A DNA stretch of 64,000 nucleotides from JAXGMQ01 sp040768585 (GTDB lineage Bacteria; Caldisericota; Caldisericia; JAAYUI01): assembly GCA_040768585.1 (NCBI GenBank), contig JAXGMQ010000001.1, positions 1,178,001 through 1,242,000 of the forward strand, written 5' to 3'. The notes beneath the pieces were generated by a model. That model was not told where the DNA came from. It searched no databases and saw only the letters and a program-made list of their open reading frames with translations. The translations under genes were made by a program, and so were the position numbers. Positions 30,740 through 37,111 of the stretch are shown piece by piece (the stretch's first letter is position 1; each line of letters starts with the position of its first letter).

Positions 30740-30764
30740 TAATGTGGATGAAAGACACATTACC
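30738..30764 (+). promoter_or_regulatory. hairpin between glycosyltransferase stop and nuclease start
   Basis: GGTAATGTG (30738-30746) and CACATTACC (30756-30764) form a perfect 9-bp stem with a 9-nt loop. An A-run follows, then the GGAGG (30778-30782) of the nuclease gene. It begins exactly at the end of the left direct repeat. It could act in RNA processing or as an operator; there is no T-run for + strand termination. Confidence 0.5.
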
Positions 30765-30789
30765 CAAAAAAAGAAGTGGAGGTATGATG

Positions 30790-31704
30790 ATGAAAAAGAC
30801 GCAATCAATGGTAATTGATGCTTTGATAGATGACATGATTACAAAGTTTTCTCCAAGTGAATTTGAGGAGTTCATAAAATTCCTTCTTAAAGCAATGAAG
30901 TTTGGTTCAAAAAAAACGCCAGATTCAGGGGATAAAGGTGTTGATGTTATTGGCACAATGAGTGCTGGTAGCTTAGCAGATGTTAAAATAAAAATACAGG
31001 TGAAGAAATACGCCAGAGATAGAAAAATTAGTAATGATACTGTGCTACAGCTGAGAGGAACATTGGCACCTGGAGAATATGGTTGTGTAATCACAACATC
31101 AAGTTTTACAAGTAAAGCTGTAAGTGAAGCAAATGACTGCGCTAAAGGAAAGACTGAAATAACGCTTATAAACGGAATTGATCTTGCTAAACTGGTTTTG
31201 ATGAATTTTGATAAAATCTCGAATGAATATCCAGATAGATTTTCAATACGGAGAAGGTTGAATATTCCGCCAGAAGAGAGTTTTGAAGTGGTTGACTCTA
31301 GAGATGATGTAAAAGAAGAACTCAGTGAGGAATCGATGTGTACAACTACCGAAGAAGATGATGACTTTAACACAATTGTTTGTCCGGCTTATGATGGTGG
31401 GGTTGAGAAAACATTTATCCCGAAAAAGGCATGGTGGGCTGTCAAAATTGCAGATAGAAATAAAAGTAAAATTTGCAATATAGCAATATATCAATCATCT
31501 CCAACTTCTGCAATAACTCATTGGGGTAAGGTTGGAAGAATAGCGGATTACGATGAGACCGGTAAGTGCATTCTTTATTTAGAAGGTGAACCAAAAGAAT
31601 TGACAAACTATGTCAAAAAACCAGGGGGGAAACCTGGAATTCAAGGAACAAAGTATACAACGCTAGATAAACTCCTCAACGCAAAAACACTCGATGACCT
31701 TTGA
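30790..31704 (+). CDS. Mrr-like (PD-(D/E)xK) restriction endonuclease domain protein
   Basis: 304 aa from the third of three consecutive ATGs (30784, 30787, 30790), which has the best spacing from GGAGG at 30778-30782; an upstream ATG at 30742 lies within a hairpin. Residues 20-75 show the Mrr_cat pattern: FEEFIKFLLKAMKFG, then GDKGVDVIG with D52, then IQVKKY with Q70 and K72 as catalytic candidates. Such domains cut DNA, often modified DNA, in Type IV restriction or other defence settings. The C-terminal half (about 195-300) is Trp/Tyr-rich and may bind the target; I do not recognise it. Base composition is clearly more AT-rich than the glycosyltransferase before it, and the gene sits between 19-bp direct repeats, both suggesting acquisition. 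No methylase or partner gene is adjacent. Confidence 0.8.
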   Translation: MKKTQSMVIDALIDDMITKFSPSEFEEFIKFLLKAMKFGSKKTPDSGDKGVDVIGTMSAGSLADVKIKIQVKKYARDRKISNDTVLQLRGTLAPGEYGCVITTSSFTSKAVSEANDCAKGKTEITLINGIDLAKLVLMNFDKISNEYPDRFSIRRRLNIPPEESFEVVDSRDDVKEELSEESMCTTTEEDDDFNTIVCPAYDGGVEKTFIPKKAWWAVKIADRNKSKICNIAIYQSSPTSAITHWGKVGRIADYDETGKCILYLEGEPKELTNYVKKPGGKPGIQGTKYTTLDKLLNAKTLDDL

Positions 31705-31753
31705 TCCACTGAGAGTAGTACTTTCAATCAGCACCAGCTCGCAAACCTTGACC

Positions 31754-31772
31754 CGATGACGGGAGAGTAAGG
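31754..31772 (+). repeat. 19-bp direct repeat, right copy
   Basis: CGATGACGGGAGAGTAAGG, two mismatches from 30721-30739. It lies in the short gap between the nuclease gene and the convergent NHL-protein gene. A nearby CAGCTCGCAA also recalls glycosyltransferase sequence, so this gap may be a remnant of a duplicated glycosyltransferase 3' end. Confidence 0.55.
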
Positions 31773-31844
31773 GTAGAGACTTATCAAGTCGATGCCCCAC
31801 CAGATAAATATCAATCCTAGAATCAGTTCAGGATAATGTGCATT

Positions 31845-33392
31845 CTACTTGGCTAAATCCGGATTTGGAAACAACACCAACACCTCGCCCTGTTTTGTTT
31901 TTGGGTATTCATCGGGGCTTTTCCAGATAACCTTTGCCCCCAATAACTCACAGACAAATCGAAGCGGCAGCATCATTGTGTTGTCGACGATAACAGGTGT
32001 TGTCTCAAACCTTCCATCGATTCTAACCTCAATTCCGTCCACTTTTGCTGTTGGTTTGTTCGCCCAAAGCTCGATTTTCTTTGGCATAATCGGCTCTAGA
32101 TTGTTGAAGTTGTATGTGGGGGTCACAAATGTTGCTTTCTTCTCCTTTGAGTTCCAGGTCAGAGTGCAGCCGACTTTTTCTCCTGACACAGTATCAACTC
32201 TTGTGAAGATGTTGTCCATTAGCCACTTTATCGGAACCATGAGCCTGTCGCCAATAACCTGAGCGTATGGCTTGATTGGGATGGTGTTCTCATCGACATA
32301 GGCAAAGTATTTCTTGACCGGTATTCTTGTCATGACGGTTTCGATATCAGTCCTCTTTGTGGCATTCTCGATTTTCCAGACGAGTTTCAGGGGTTCTTTG
32401 TCATATACGCTTGTGAATTTGTAGACCGTGTCTGTGCCAATGTCAGACACCCAGACAAACCCCTGGCTGTCAACCTCAACAGAGCTGAGCTTCGCCTCTG
32501 GCGGGAAGACATTCTGTCCTGGGTTTTCACCCGTGTTGCCAATCTCACCGATTTTTGTGAAATTACCGTCAAGTACGGTGACGATGTTGGTGCCTGAGTC
32601 TGCCACGTAGTAATAGCCAAACTCATTGCTTGTTCTGTCTGCCGAGATGTCTGTTGGACTATCAAACACAAGTGAATCGTTGCTCTCTGTCGATATGACA
32701 AATTCCCCATCACGCCTGTATTTTAAGATTCTCTTGTTACCAGTGTCGGCAACAAGCACATATCCTCGTACATCAACTACGACCCCCTCTGGACTGTTGA
32801 AATGCTCATTATCATTACCCGCTGGCGCGCTGGAGTGTTCGTATCCTTCTGGTGTGGTGAATCTTGGAATAGCATAATCGTTACAGTCTTCGACACTTTT
32901 ATCAAAATCAATTGCATACGGATCATATCTGACGAGTTTGTTCCCTGCTCTGTCTATGACATATGCCCCAATATCGTCTGCTATTCCGATTTTTGCCATG
33001 GCATATGGTTCAAGAAGTTCGTGCCTTTCCGGGTCACCTGTGAAGGTGTGGTGCGTCCTGTTTGGGTTCATGTTGACGATTGTGCCAAGGGTTGCATCAA
33101 CAATACCTATTGTGTTTCCAACTCTGCAGGTGCTTATGTCCACCGGAGATACCAGTTTCAAATCTTTACAGTAGATAATCTCCTTTATGAAATCCCCCAA
33201 GTAGTGCCCATACATATCAAACTTATGAACCTTTGAGTTAATCGGGTCTGCAACAAAGATGTAGTACCCAAAGTCACAGGCAATCCCCATCTTCTTGTGC
33301 TGTGGCGCGCTCCTTGAAACAGACACGGAAAAACCAAACACCAAGATGGCAGCTAAAAACACCGACACATAAAATCTAATATTCCTCTTCAT
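31845..33392 (-). CDS. secreted NHL-repeat propeller protein with C-terminal stalk domain
   Basis: 515 aa, taking the ATG at 33392 that begins MKRNIRFYVSV; a frame extending 42 codons further upstream has no signal-peptide logic. A signal peptide or anchor (to about residue 30) is followed by NHL-type propeller blades: YIFVADPINSKVHKFD, GVVVDVRGYVLVADTGNKRI, DISADRTSNEFGYYYVADSG and VEVDSQGFVWVSDIGTDTVY. The last 160 residues form a copper-amine-oxidase-N-like domain in two halves (DRLMVPIKWLMDN and TMMLPLRFVCELLGAKVIW). NHL propellers are usually binding platforms. Together with the stalk domain this suggests a surface-exposed ligand or glycan binder. It is transcribed toward the nuclease gene, alone. 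Confidence 0.88.
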   Translation of the reverse strand: MKRNIRFYVSVFLAAILVFGFSVSVSRSAPQHKKMGIACDFGYYIFVADPINSKVHKFDMYGHYLGDFIKEIIYCKDLKLVSPVDISTCRVGNTIGIVDATLGTIVNMNPNRTHHTFTGDPERHELLEPYAMAKIGIADDIGAYVIDRAGNKLVRYDPYAIDFDKSVEDCNDYAIPRFTTPEGYEHSSAPAGNDNEHFNSPEGVVVDVRGYVLVADTGNKRILKYRRDGEFVISTESNDSLVFDSPTDISADRTSNEFGYYYVADSGTNIVTVLDGNFTKIGEIGNTGENPGQNVFPPEAKLSSVEVDSQGFVWVSDIGTDTVYKFTSVYDKEPLKLVWKIENATKRTDIETVMTRIPVKKYFAYVDENTIPIKPYAQVIGDRLMVPIKWLMDNIFTRVDTVSGEKVGCTLTWNSKEKKATFVTPTYNFNNLEPIMPKKIELWANKPTAKVDGIEVRIDGRFETTPVIVDNTMMLPLRFVCELLGAKVIWKSPDEYPKTKQGEVLVLFPNPDLAK

Positions 33393-33535
33393 ACCTAGCA
33401 CCCCCTCTCTTGAAGATATTCTAAGACAGCAGGGCAACAGTAGACAAACAAGATTGGCGTCAGATTCCGTTAAATATGAATCAATCTGTGACATGAAAAC
33501 TGGAAAACTTTCCAACAATGACTAAAATCATCCTC

Positions 33536-34036
33536 ATGTGGATATTCGAAGAAAAAACTCAAATGACTGGTTTTTGGTGGATTATCCTGCTTGTTTTCCT
33601 TGCAACTATTGCTCCCCTTGTGCTTGCCTATGTCTTTGGTGACCTAAGCTCCTTCGCTGAAATCAAGCCTCTTCTGAGCATTGTACTAATTCTCGATGTT
33701 GCGCTTTTTGGCTTCCTGCTTGGTATTATGAGATACCTAGTTGTCAGGTTCGACGAGAAGACGCTGGAGTTTGGTTTTCACCCCTTTGTTGTCAAAGTCC
33801 CTTTTGACAAAATTCAGAGCATCAGAATCAAGAAGTACTCCTTCTGGCAAACGGGTGGGTTTGGCATACGACTTGGCGCAAATCGTAGGTGGAACTATGT
33901 TGCAAGGACGGGGTGGTTTGTCGAGGTCGACTGGGCAGAGAACAAGCGTCATGGATTTTCGATCACGGACTGTGAGGCGTTTTATGGGGGGATAAAGGAT
34001 TTTCTTGGAGATAGGGCGAGTTTGGAAGAAGGGTAG
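33536..34036 (+). CDS. two-helix membrane protein with PH-like cytoplasmic domain, FEE family member 1
   Basis: 166 aa from the ATG at 33536. That start aligns its MWIFEEK with the MVYFEEK starts of the three genes that follow; an ATG at 33518 would add six residues. Two hydrophobic helices (about 13-34 and 45-68) are followed by a soluble beta-rich domain with a Val-Asp-Phe-Ile rhythm (RYLVVRFDEKTLEFGFHPF, VPFDKIQSIRIKK). That layout is typical of small bacterial PH-like (bPH) membrane proteins. The C-terminal DCEAFYGGIKDFLGD matches the tail of the other members. It is the most divergent and most GC-rich of the four. The function of the family is unknown to me. Confidence 0.7.
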   Translation: MWIFEEKTQMTGFWWIILLVFLATIAPLVLAYVFGDLSSFAEIKPLLSIVLILDVALFGFLLGIMRYLVVRFDEKTLEFGFHPFVVKVPFDKIQSIRIKKYSFWQTGGFGIRLGANRRWNYVARTGWFVEVDWAENKRHGFSITDCEAFYGGIKDFLGDRASLEEG

Positions 34037-34077
34037 AGATTTCCTGTAATACTTTCATAGAATGTGTGAACAAAATG

Positions 34078-34096
34078 ATTTGGGAGCATCCCAAAT
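34078..34096 (+). other. small perfect hairpin between array members 1 and 2
   Basis: ATTTGGGA-GCA-TCCCAAAT, 8-bp stem and 3-nt loop, 41 bases after one stop and about 46 before the next start. No T-run. It may be an RNA stability or processing element or an operator. Confidence 0.45.
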
Positions 34097-34142
34097 GAGA
34101 TAAATAGCTTAGTTTGTGGATTCGAATATTTGGAGGTAGAAA

Positions 34143-34610
34143 GTGGTATATTTTGAAGAAAAGGTGAGATATGGATATTGGAGAATGCTTTGGAACACGT
34201 TACTACCATTATTCGCAATTTATGTATTCATTCGGTTAGATTGTCCTATTTCTGACTTTTTTGGTGAGAATCAGCTAATCTATGAAGTTCTGCTTATAAT
34301 GTTTATTTTCCTAAGTGTATTCAATGTCCTTGTAACAGGACTCTATCAAAAGATAAGGGTACTTGAAGATAGAATTGTGATAGAAGACATATACGCATCA
34401 AAAAGTGTAATTCCACTCAAAGATATTATTGAAATAAACCTGGCTAAAAAGAAGCTTAGCAAAAATATACCGAGTGATTCAGTTTTTCATTTAGCAGTTG
34501 CCATCCACTATGAAAAGAATCGAAGAAGAGATATTCTAATAGAGGATTATGAAAGCTTTTTCAAAGTTATGAAAGAGCTGATTGGGGACGACAATGTTGT
34601 AACAGTATGA
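34143..34610 (+). CDS. two-helix membrane protein with PH-like domain, FEE family member 2
   Basis: 155 aa. GTG start behind GGAGGT (34133-34138). It begins MVYFEEK, has two membrane helices (about 14-32 and 45-66) and then a beta-rich domain (KIRVLEDRIVIED, SVIPLKDIIEINLAKKKL) ending in the conserved DYESFFKVMKELIGDD. The shared head and tail motifs, equal size and tandem order with genes on both sides point to gene duplication. It is AT-rich. The beta-rich part resembles PH-like domains only in layout, not in a diagnostic motif. Function unknown; a membrane-associated regulatory or scaffold role would be a guess. Confidence 0.7.
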   Translation: MVYFEEKVRYGYWRMLWNTLLPLFAIYVFIRLDCPISDFFGENQLIYEVLLIMFIFLSVFNVLVTGLYQKIRVLEDRIVIEDIYASKSVIPLKDIIEINLAKKKLSKNIPSDSVFHLAVAIHYEKNRRRDILIEDYESFFKVMKELIGDDNVVTV

Positions 34611-34682
34611 TGTGTAACATTATGTTGTGAATTCATAGATATATTGAATTTTGATTTGTGTACAAATACCAGGAGGTGAGGT

Positions 34683-35171
34683 GTGGTGTATTTTGAAGAA
34701 AAATTGAATGCAAGTGTGGGATACAGGTTTGTGTTTGCGCTTCTATGGGTTTTTATTGTCTTAGGGATTACATACACTATACCAGTATATGGCTCGTTTT
34801 ATCAAAACGGTTCAGCAGGTGCGATAGTGGGTGTTGGTTTTATACTTACCTTTGTCGTATTTATCCTGATTATCACAAGACCTTTTCCAACAACCCTCAA
34901 GGTTTTGAAAAATAGGATTGTGACAATAAGCAATTCCAGCATGTGGAGTATAAACCTGTCAAACATTGAAAAGATAAGTATCACAAGGGATAGTCTTCGT
35001 CTTTTATCCAAGGACAAGCAACATTCGATAATCTTCGTAGAGATTATTCCAAAGAATAAAACGCATTCTGAGTCACGGATAAAGATATGTGACTACCACG
35101 GTTTCTTTAGCGCCATTAAGGAACTGGTGGGCGAAGAGGTTTTGGACATTCCAGACTATATTGAATTGTGA
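34683..35171 (+). CDS. two-helix membrane protein with PH-like domain, FEE family member 3
   Basis: 162 aa. Tandem GTGs at 34683 and 34686 follow AGGAGGTGAG; the second GTG encodes the Val of MVYFEEK. Two membrane helices (about 14-36 and 44-66) precede the PH-like region (TLKVLKNRIVTISNS, INLSNIEKISITRDSLRLL) and the tail DYHGFFSAIKELVGEE. It is a paralogue of the flanking genes. The head motif, the KVLxxRI strand and the tail are far better conserved than the helices, so those parts probably carry the function. Confidence 0.7.
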   Translation: MVYFEEKLNASVGYRFVFALLWVFIVLGITYTIPVYGSFYQNGSAGAIVGVGFILTFVVFILIITRPFPTTLKVLKNRIVTISNSSMWSINLSNIEKISITRDSLRLLSKDKQHSIIFVEIIPKNKTHSESRIKICDYHGFFSAIKELVGEEVLDIPDYIEL

Positions 35172-35191
35172 GAATAGAAAGGGAATAGTCT

Positions 35192-35668
35192 ATGGTATTT
35201 TTTGAAGAAACAACGAGATTTCCGATGATAGGAAAGGTCATTATATTTATTTGTCTATTTACTTTGTGGGCCTGGTTGTTGATAGCATCTTTTTCTCACA
35301 GCGTTAGTCACGTCTCTGATACTGTAACAGCGGTTTCTGTATCCACAATCTTTATAGCATTCCTTTTTATTGTTTTCGGGAATTACTACACGACGATTCG
35401 AGTTTTGAGAGACAAAATAATTGTTTGTAAAAGCGGTTTATCCACAGGAATCCATAAAGATCAAATCAAAAAAGTGTATCTGGCAGAATCAAGCATTGAG
35501 TGGTTATCAAGGAGCCCAGGAAGGGTAAGGGTTAGTGTTGTTATTGAAAGGAAAGAAGAAACACTTAATTGGGAAACACTTGTAAAACTTGAAGATTATC
35601 AATCCTTCCTCGACGCCATGGTCAAGCTAGTTGGAGAAGATAAGGTTGTATACCCCCCATCGGTATGA
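35192..35668 (+). CDS. two-helix membrane protein with PH-like domain, FEE family member 4
   Basis: 158 aa. ATG start 20 bases after the previous gene, behind AGAAAGGGA. It begins MVFFEET, has two membrane helices (about 15-35 and 46-67), the strand TIRVLRDKIIVCKSG, the segment IHKDQIKKVYLAESSIEWL and the tail DYQSFLDAMVKLVGED. It is the last of the four-gene array. The close spacing to member 3 suggests one transcript. The array ends before the redox promoter. Confidence 0.7.
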   Translation: MVFFEETTRFPMIGKVIIFICLFTLWAWLLIASFSHSVSHVSDTVTAVSVSTIFIAFLFIVFGNYYTTIRVLRDKIIVCKSGLSTGIHKDQIKKVYLAESSIEWLSRSPGRVRVSVVIERKEETLNWETLVKLEDYQSFLDAMVKLVGEDKVVYPPSV

Positions 35669-35720
35669 CTCGACAAAACCTTACTATGACACATTCAGCA
35701 CACCCTTTAACATAAGGTAT

Positions 35721-35760
35721 CTTGACGGTTAACAAGACTTGACTAAAATTTTTTGTCAAG
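35721..35760 (+). promoter_or_regulatory. promoter with three CTTGAC/GTCAAG boxes spaced 17 bp, upstream of redox pair
   Basis: TTGACG (35722-35727), a 16-bp spacer and TAAAAT (35744-35749) look like a sigma-70 promoter. CTTGAC occurs at 35721-35726 and 35738-35743, and its inverse GTCAAG at 35755-35760, exactly 17 bp apart. The last box overlaps the AAGGAG ribosome site. The second and third form an inverted repeat around an 11-nt AT-rich centre. This looks like an operator over the core promoter and start site, or a hairpin hiding the ribosome site. Confidence 0.55.
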
Positions 35761-35769
35761 GAGATAGAG

Positions 35770-36399
35770 ATGTCTACAGAAGAAGAAAAAAACAGAGAAA
35801 AGCTGAAACAACAGTTCGAGGAAACCCTTTCGAATAAGGTGTTACTCACTCTTGTGTCAAACGGCAAGGACGACCAAGAAACCCAGATGACACGCACCTT
35901 CATCGCTGATCTGGCTGAGTTGACCGACAAGGTCGAGTTTGCTGAAAGAACAGATGCAAAAGATGACACCACTGTCATCGAAGTTGGCAGAAACCTTGGC
36001 TATAACATATCATTCTGGGGAGCACCAACGGGCATGGAAACCCAGACCTTCCTTCAGTCGCTTGTCATGGCAAGCAGAGGGGATGAGACGCTCCCTGGCG
36101 GAATGAAAGAGAAGTTTGACAGTTTGCCAAAGGACACCCTCGTTGAGGTGTTTGTCTCGCCAAACTGCCCCCACTGCCCAAGACAGGCTCTTCTTGCTGT
36201 CGCCTCGGCAATAGCAGCCCCTGGGAAAATCGAGGGAAGAGTGACAATGACAGGAACAAACCTCGACAGAGCCAAAGGGTTTGGAGTTTCAGCAGTTCCG
36301 ACTACAATACTTGATGAAAAAAAGGAAACGTTTGCGCCAGGAGCAATGCCCGTGCCAGCGTTCCTTGACTATGTGAAAAATAACACGGAGGTAGCGTGA
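35770..36399 (+). CDS. tandem thioredoxin-fold protein disulfide oxidoreductase (PDO/glutaredoxin-like)
   Basis: 209 aa, ATG behind AAGGAG. The size and layout match the two-domain glutaredoxin-like PDO family, which shuffles disulfides and is typical of thermophiles, and the N-terminal part of AhpF. The C-terminal domain has the active site S-P-N-C133-P-H-C136-P and the cis-proline segment VSAVPTTIL. The N-terminal domain keeps the fold pattern (VLLTLVSNGKDD) but lacks a CxxC, as in AhpF-type domains and unlike classic PDOs. There is no signal peptide, so it is cytoplasmic. It overlaps the thioredoxin start by one base (TGATG), so the two form a coupled redox pair, perhaps feeding a peroxidase or reductase elsewhere. 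Confidence 0.88.
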   Translation: MSTEEEKNREKLKQQFEETLSNKVLLTLVSNGKDDQETQMTRTFIADLAELTDKVEFAERTDAKDDTTVIEVGRNLGYNISFWGAPTGMETQTFLQSLVMASRGDETLPGGMKEKFDSLPKDTLVEVFVSPNCPHCPRQALLAVASAIAAPGKIEGRVTMTGTNLDRAKGFGVSAVPTTILDEKKETFAPGAMPVPAFLDYVKNNTEVA

Positions 36400-36725
36400 T
36401 GAGTGAAGTTCTACATTTGACAGACGACGATCTTGAAAAAAAGATCAATGAGGGTGGAGCGGTTGTTGTTGATTTCTGGGCTCCCTGGTGCGGACCATGC
36501 AAGATGATTGGGCCAATAATCGACGAGCTTGCTGGGGTTTTCAACAGCCAGGTGACTTTTGTCAAGATCAACGTTGATGAGCAGCAGAGAATCGCTGGTA
36601 TGAACGGCGTTACTTCCATTCCGACACTGCTTTTCTACAAAGACGGCAAGAAGGTTGACGCGCTCGTTGGGGCAATGCCGAAACCAATGCTCGAGGCGAG
36701 GGTCAAGAACGCATTTGGCATCTAA
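36399..36725 (+). CDS. trxA: thioredoxin
   Basis: 108 aa from the ATG at 36399, which has GGAGGT at 36387-36392 and overlaps the previous stop; a GTG directly before it is a less likely start. It shows all thioredoxin hallmarks: VVVDFWAPWCGPCKM with C31 and C34, D25, the KINVDEQ strand, and the SIPTLLF cis-proline loop. It reduces protein disulfides in the cytoplasm with thioredoxin reductase, which is not encoded in this window. It is co-transcribed with the PDO-like gene and followed by a terminator. Confidence 0.96.
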   Translation: MSEVLHLTDDDLEKKINEGGAVVVDFWAPWCGPCKMIGPIIDELAGVFNSQVTFVKINVDEQQRIAGMNGVTSIPTLLFYKDGKKVDALVGAMPKPMLEARVKNAFGI

Positions 36726-36769
36726 ACAGCTGATCATAACGTTTTTGCCGCATAAATAGGTATGAATCG

Positions 36770-36812
36770 ATGGGTGACCACAGAGCTGTAGTGGCTTGGG
36801 TCACCCATTTTT
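36770..36812 (+). terminator. intrinsic terminator after thioredoxin
   Basis: ATGGGTGACC (36770-36779) pairs perfectly with GGTCACCCAT (36799-36808) around a 19-nt loop, followed by TTTT. It lies 45 bases past the stop and ends the redox unit. The next 300 bases (36813-37111) up to the lipoprotein array are AT-rich and show no gene; they must hold the array's promoter, which I could not pin down. Confidence 0.85.
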
Positions 36813-37111
36813 GAGTTACTCTTTAAAGTATTGGGTTCTTGTTGTGGTTTTCGGTCAGTGTGAGAGGCGCTGTATTCTTCTAAGAAGGTATTGCCCTAAT
36901 ATGATTTGTCCATTATTTCTTGCATCCGTGGAATTTTATGATAATTGCCAGATGATTCTTGTTTTGAATCTCCCAGTGATGTTAACGGTTGGAGTTGTGG
37001 ATTGTCGAAATATTTCACAGATTAACAAAATATTTAGCATGCGATAAACACACTACCTGTAAATGGTTGATAATGACTCATAGGATATTCTCATGTTTTT
37101 AAGGAGGTGTC

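Noticed and set aside
36796..37047. 83-codon + strand frame after thioredoxin
   Set aside because: It begins inside the terminator stem and lacks a ribosome site.
37060..37095. Promoter just before lipoprotein 1 (TTGATA ... TATTCT)
   Set aside because: The spacer is only about 13 bp, too short for a sigma-70 promoter.
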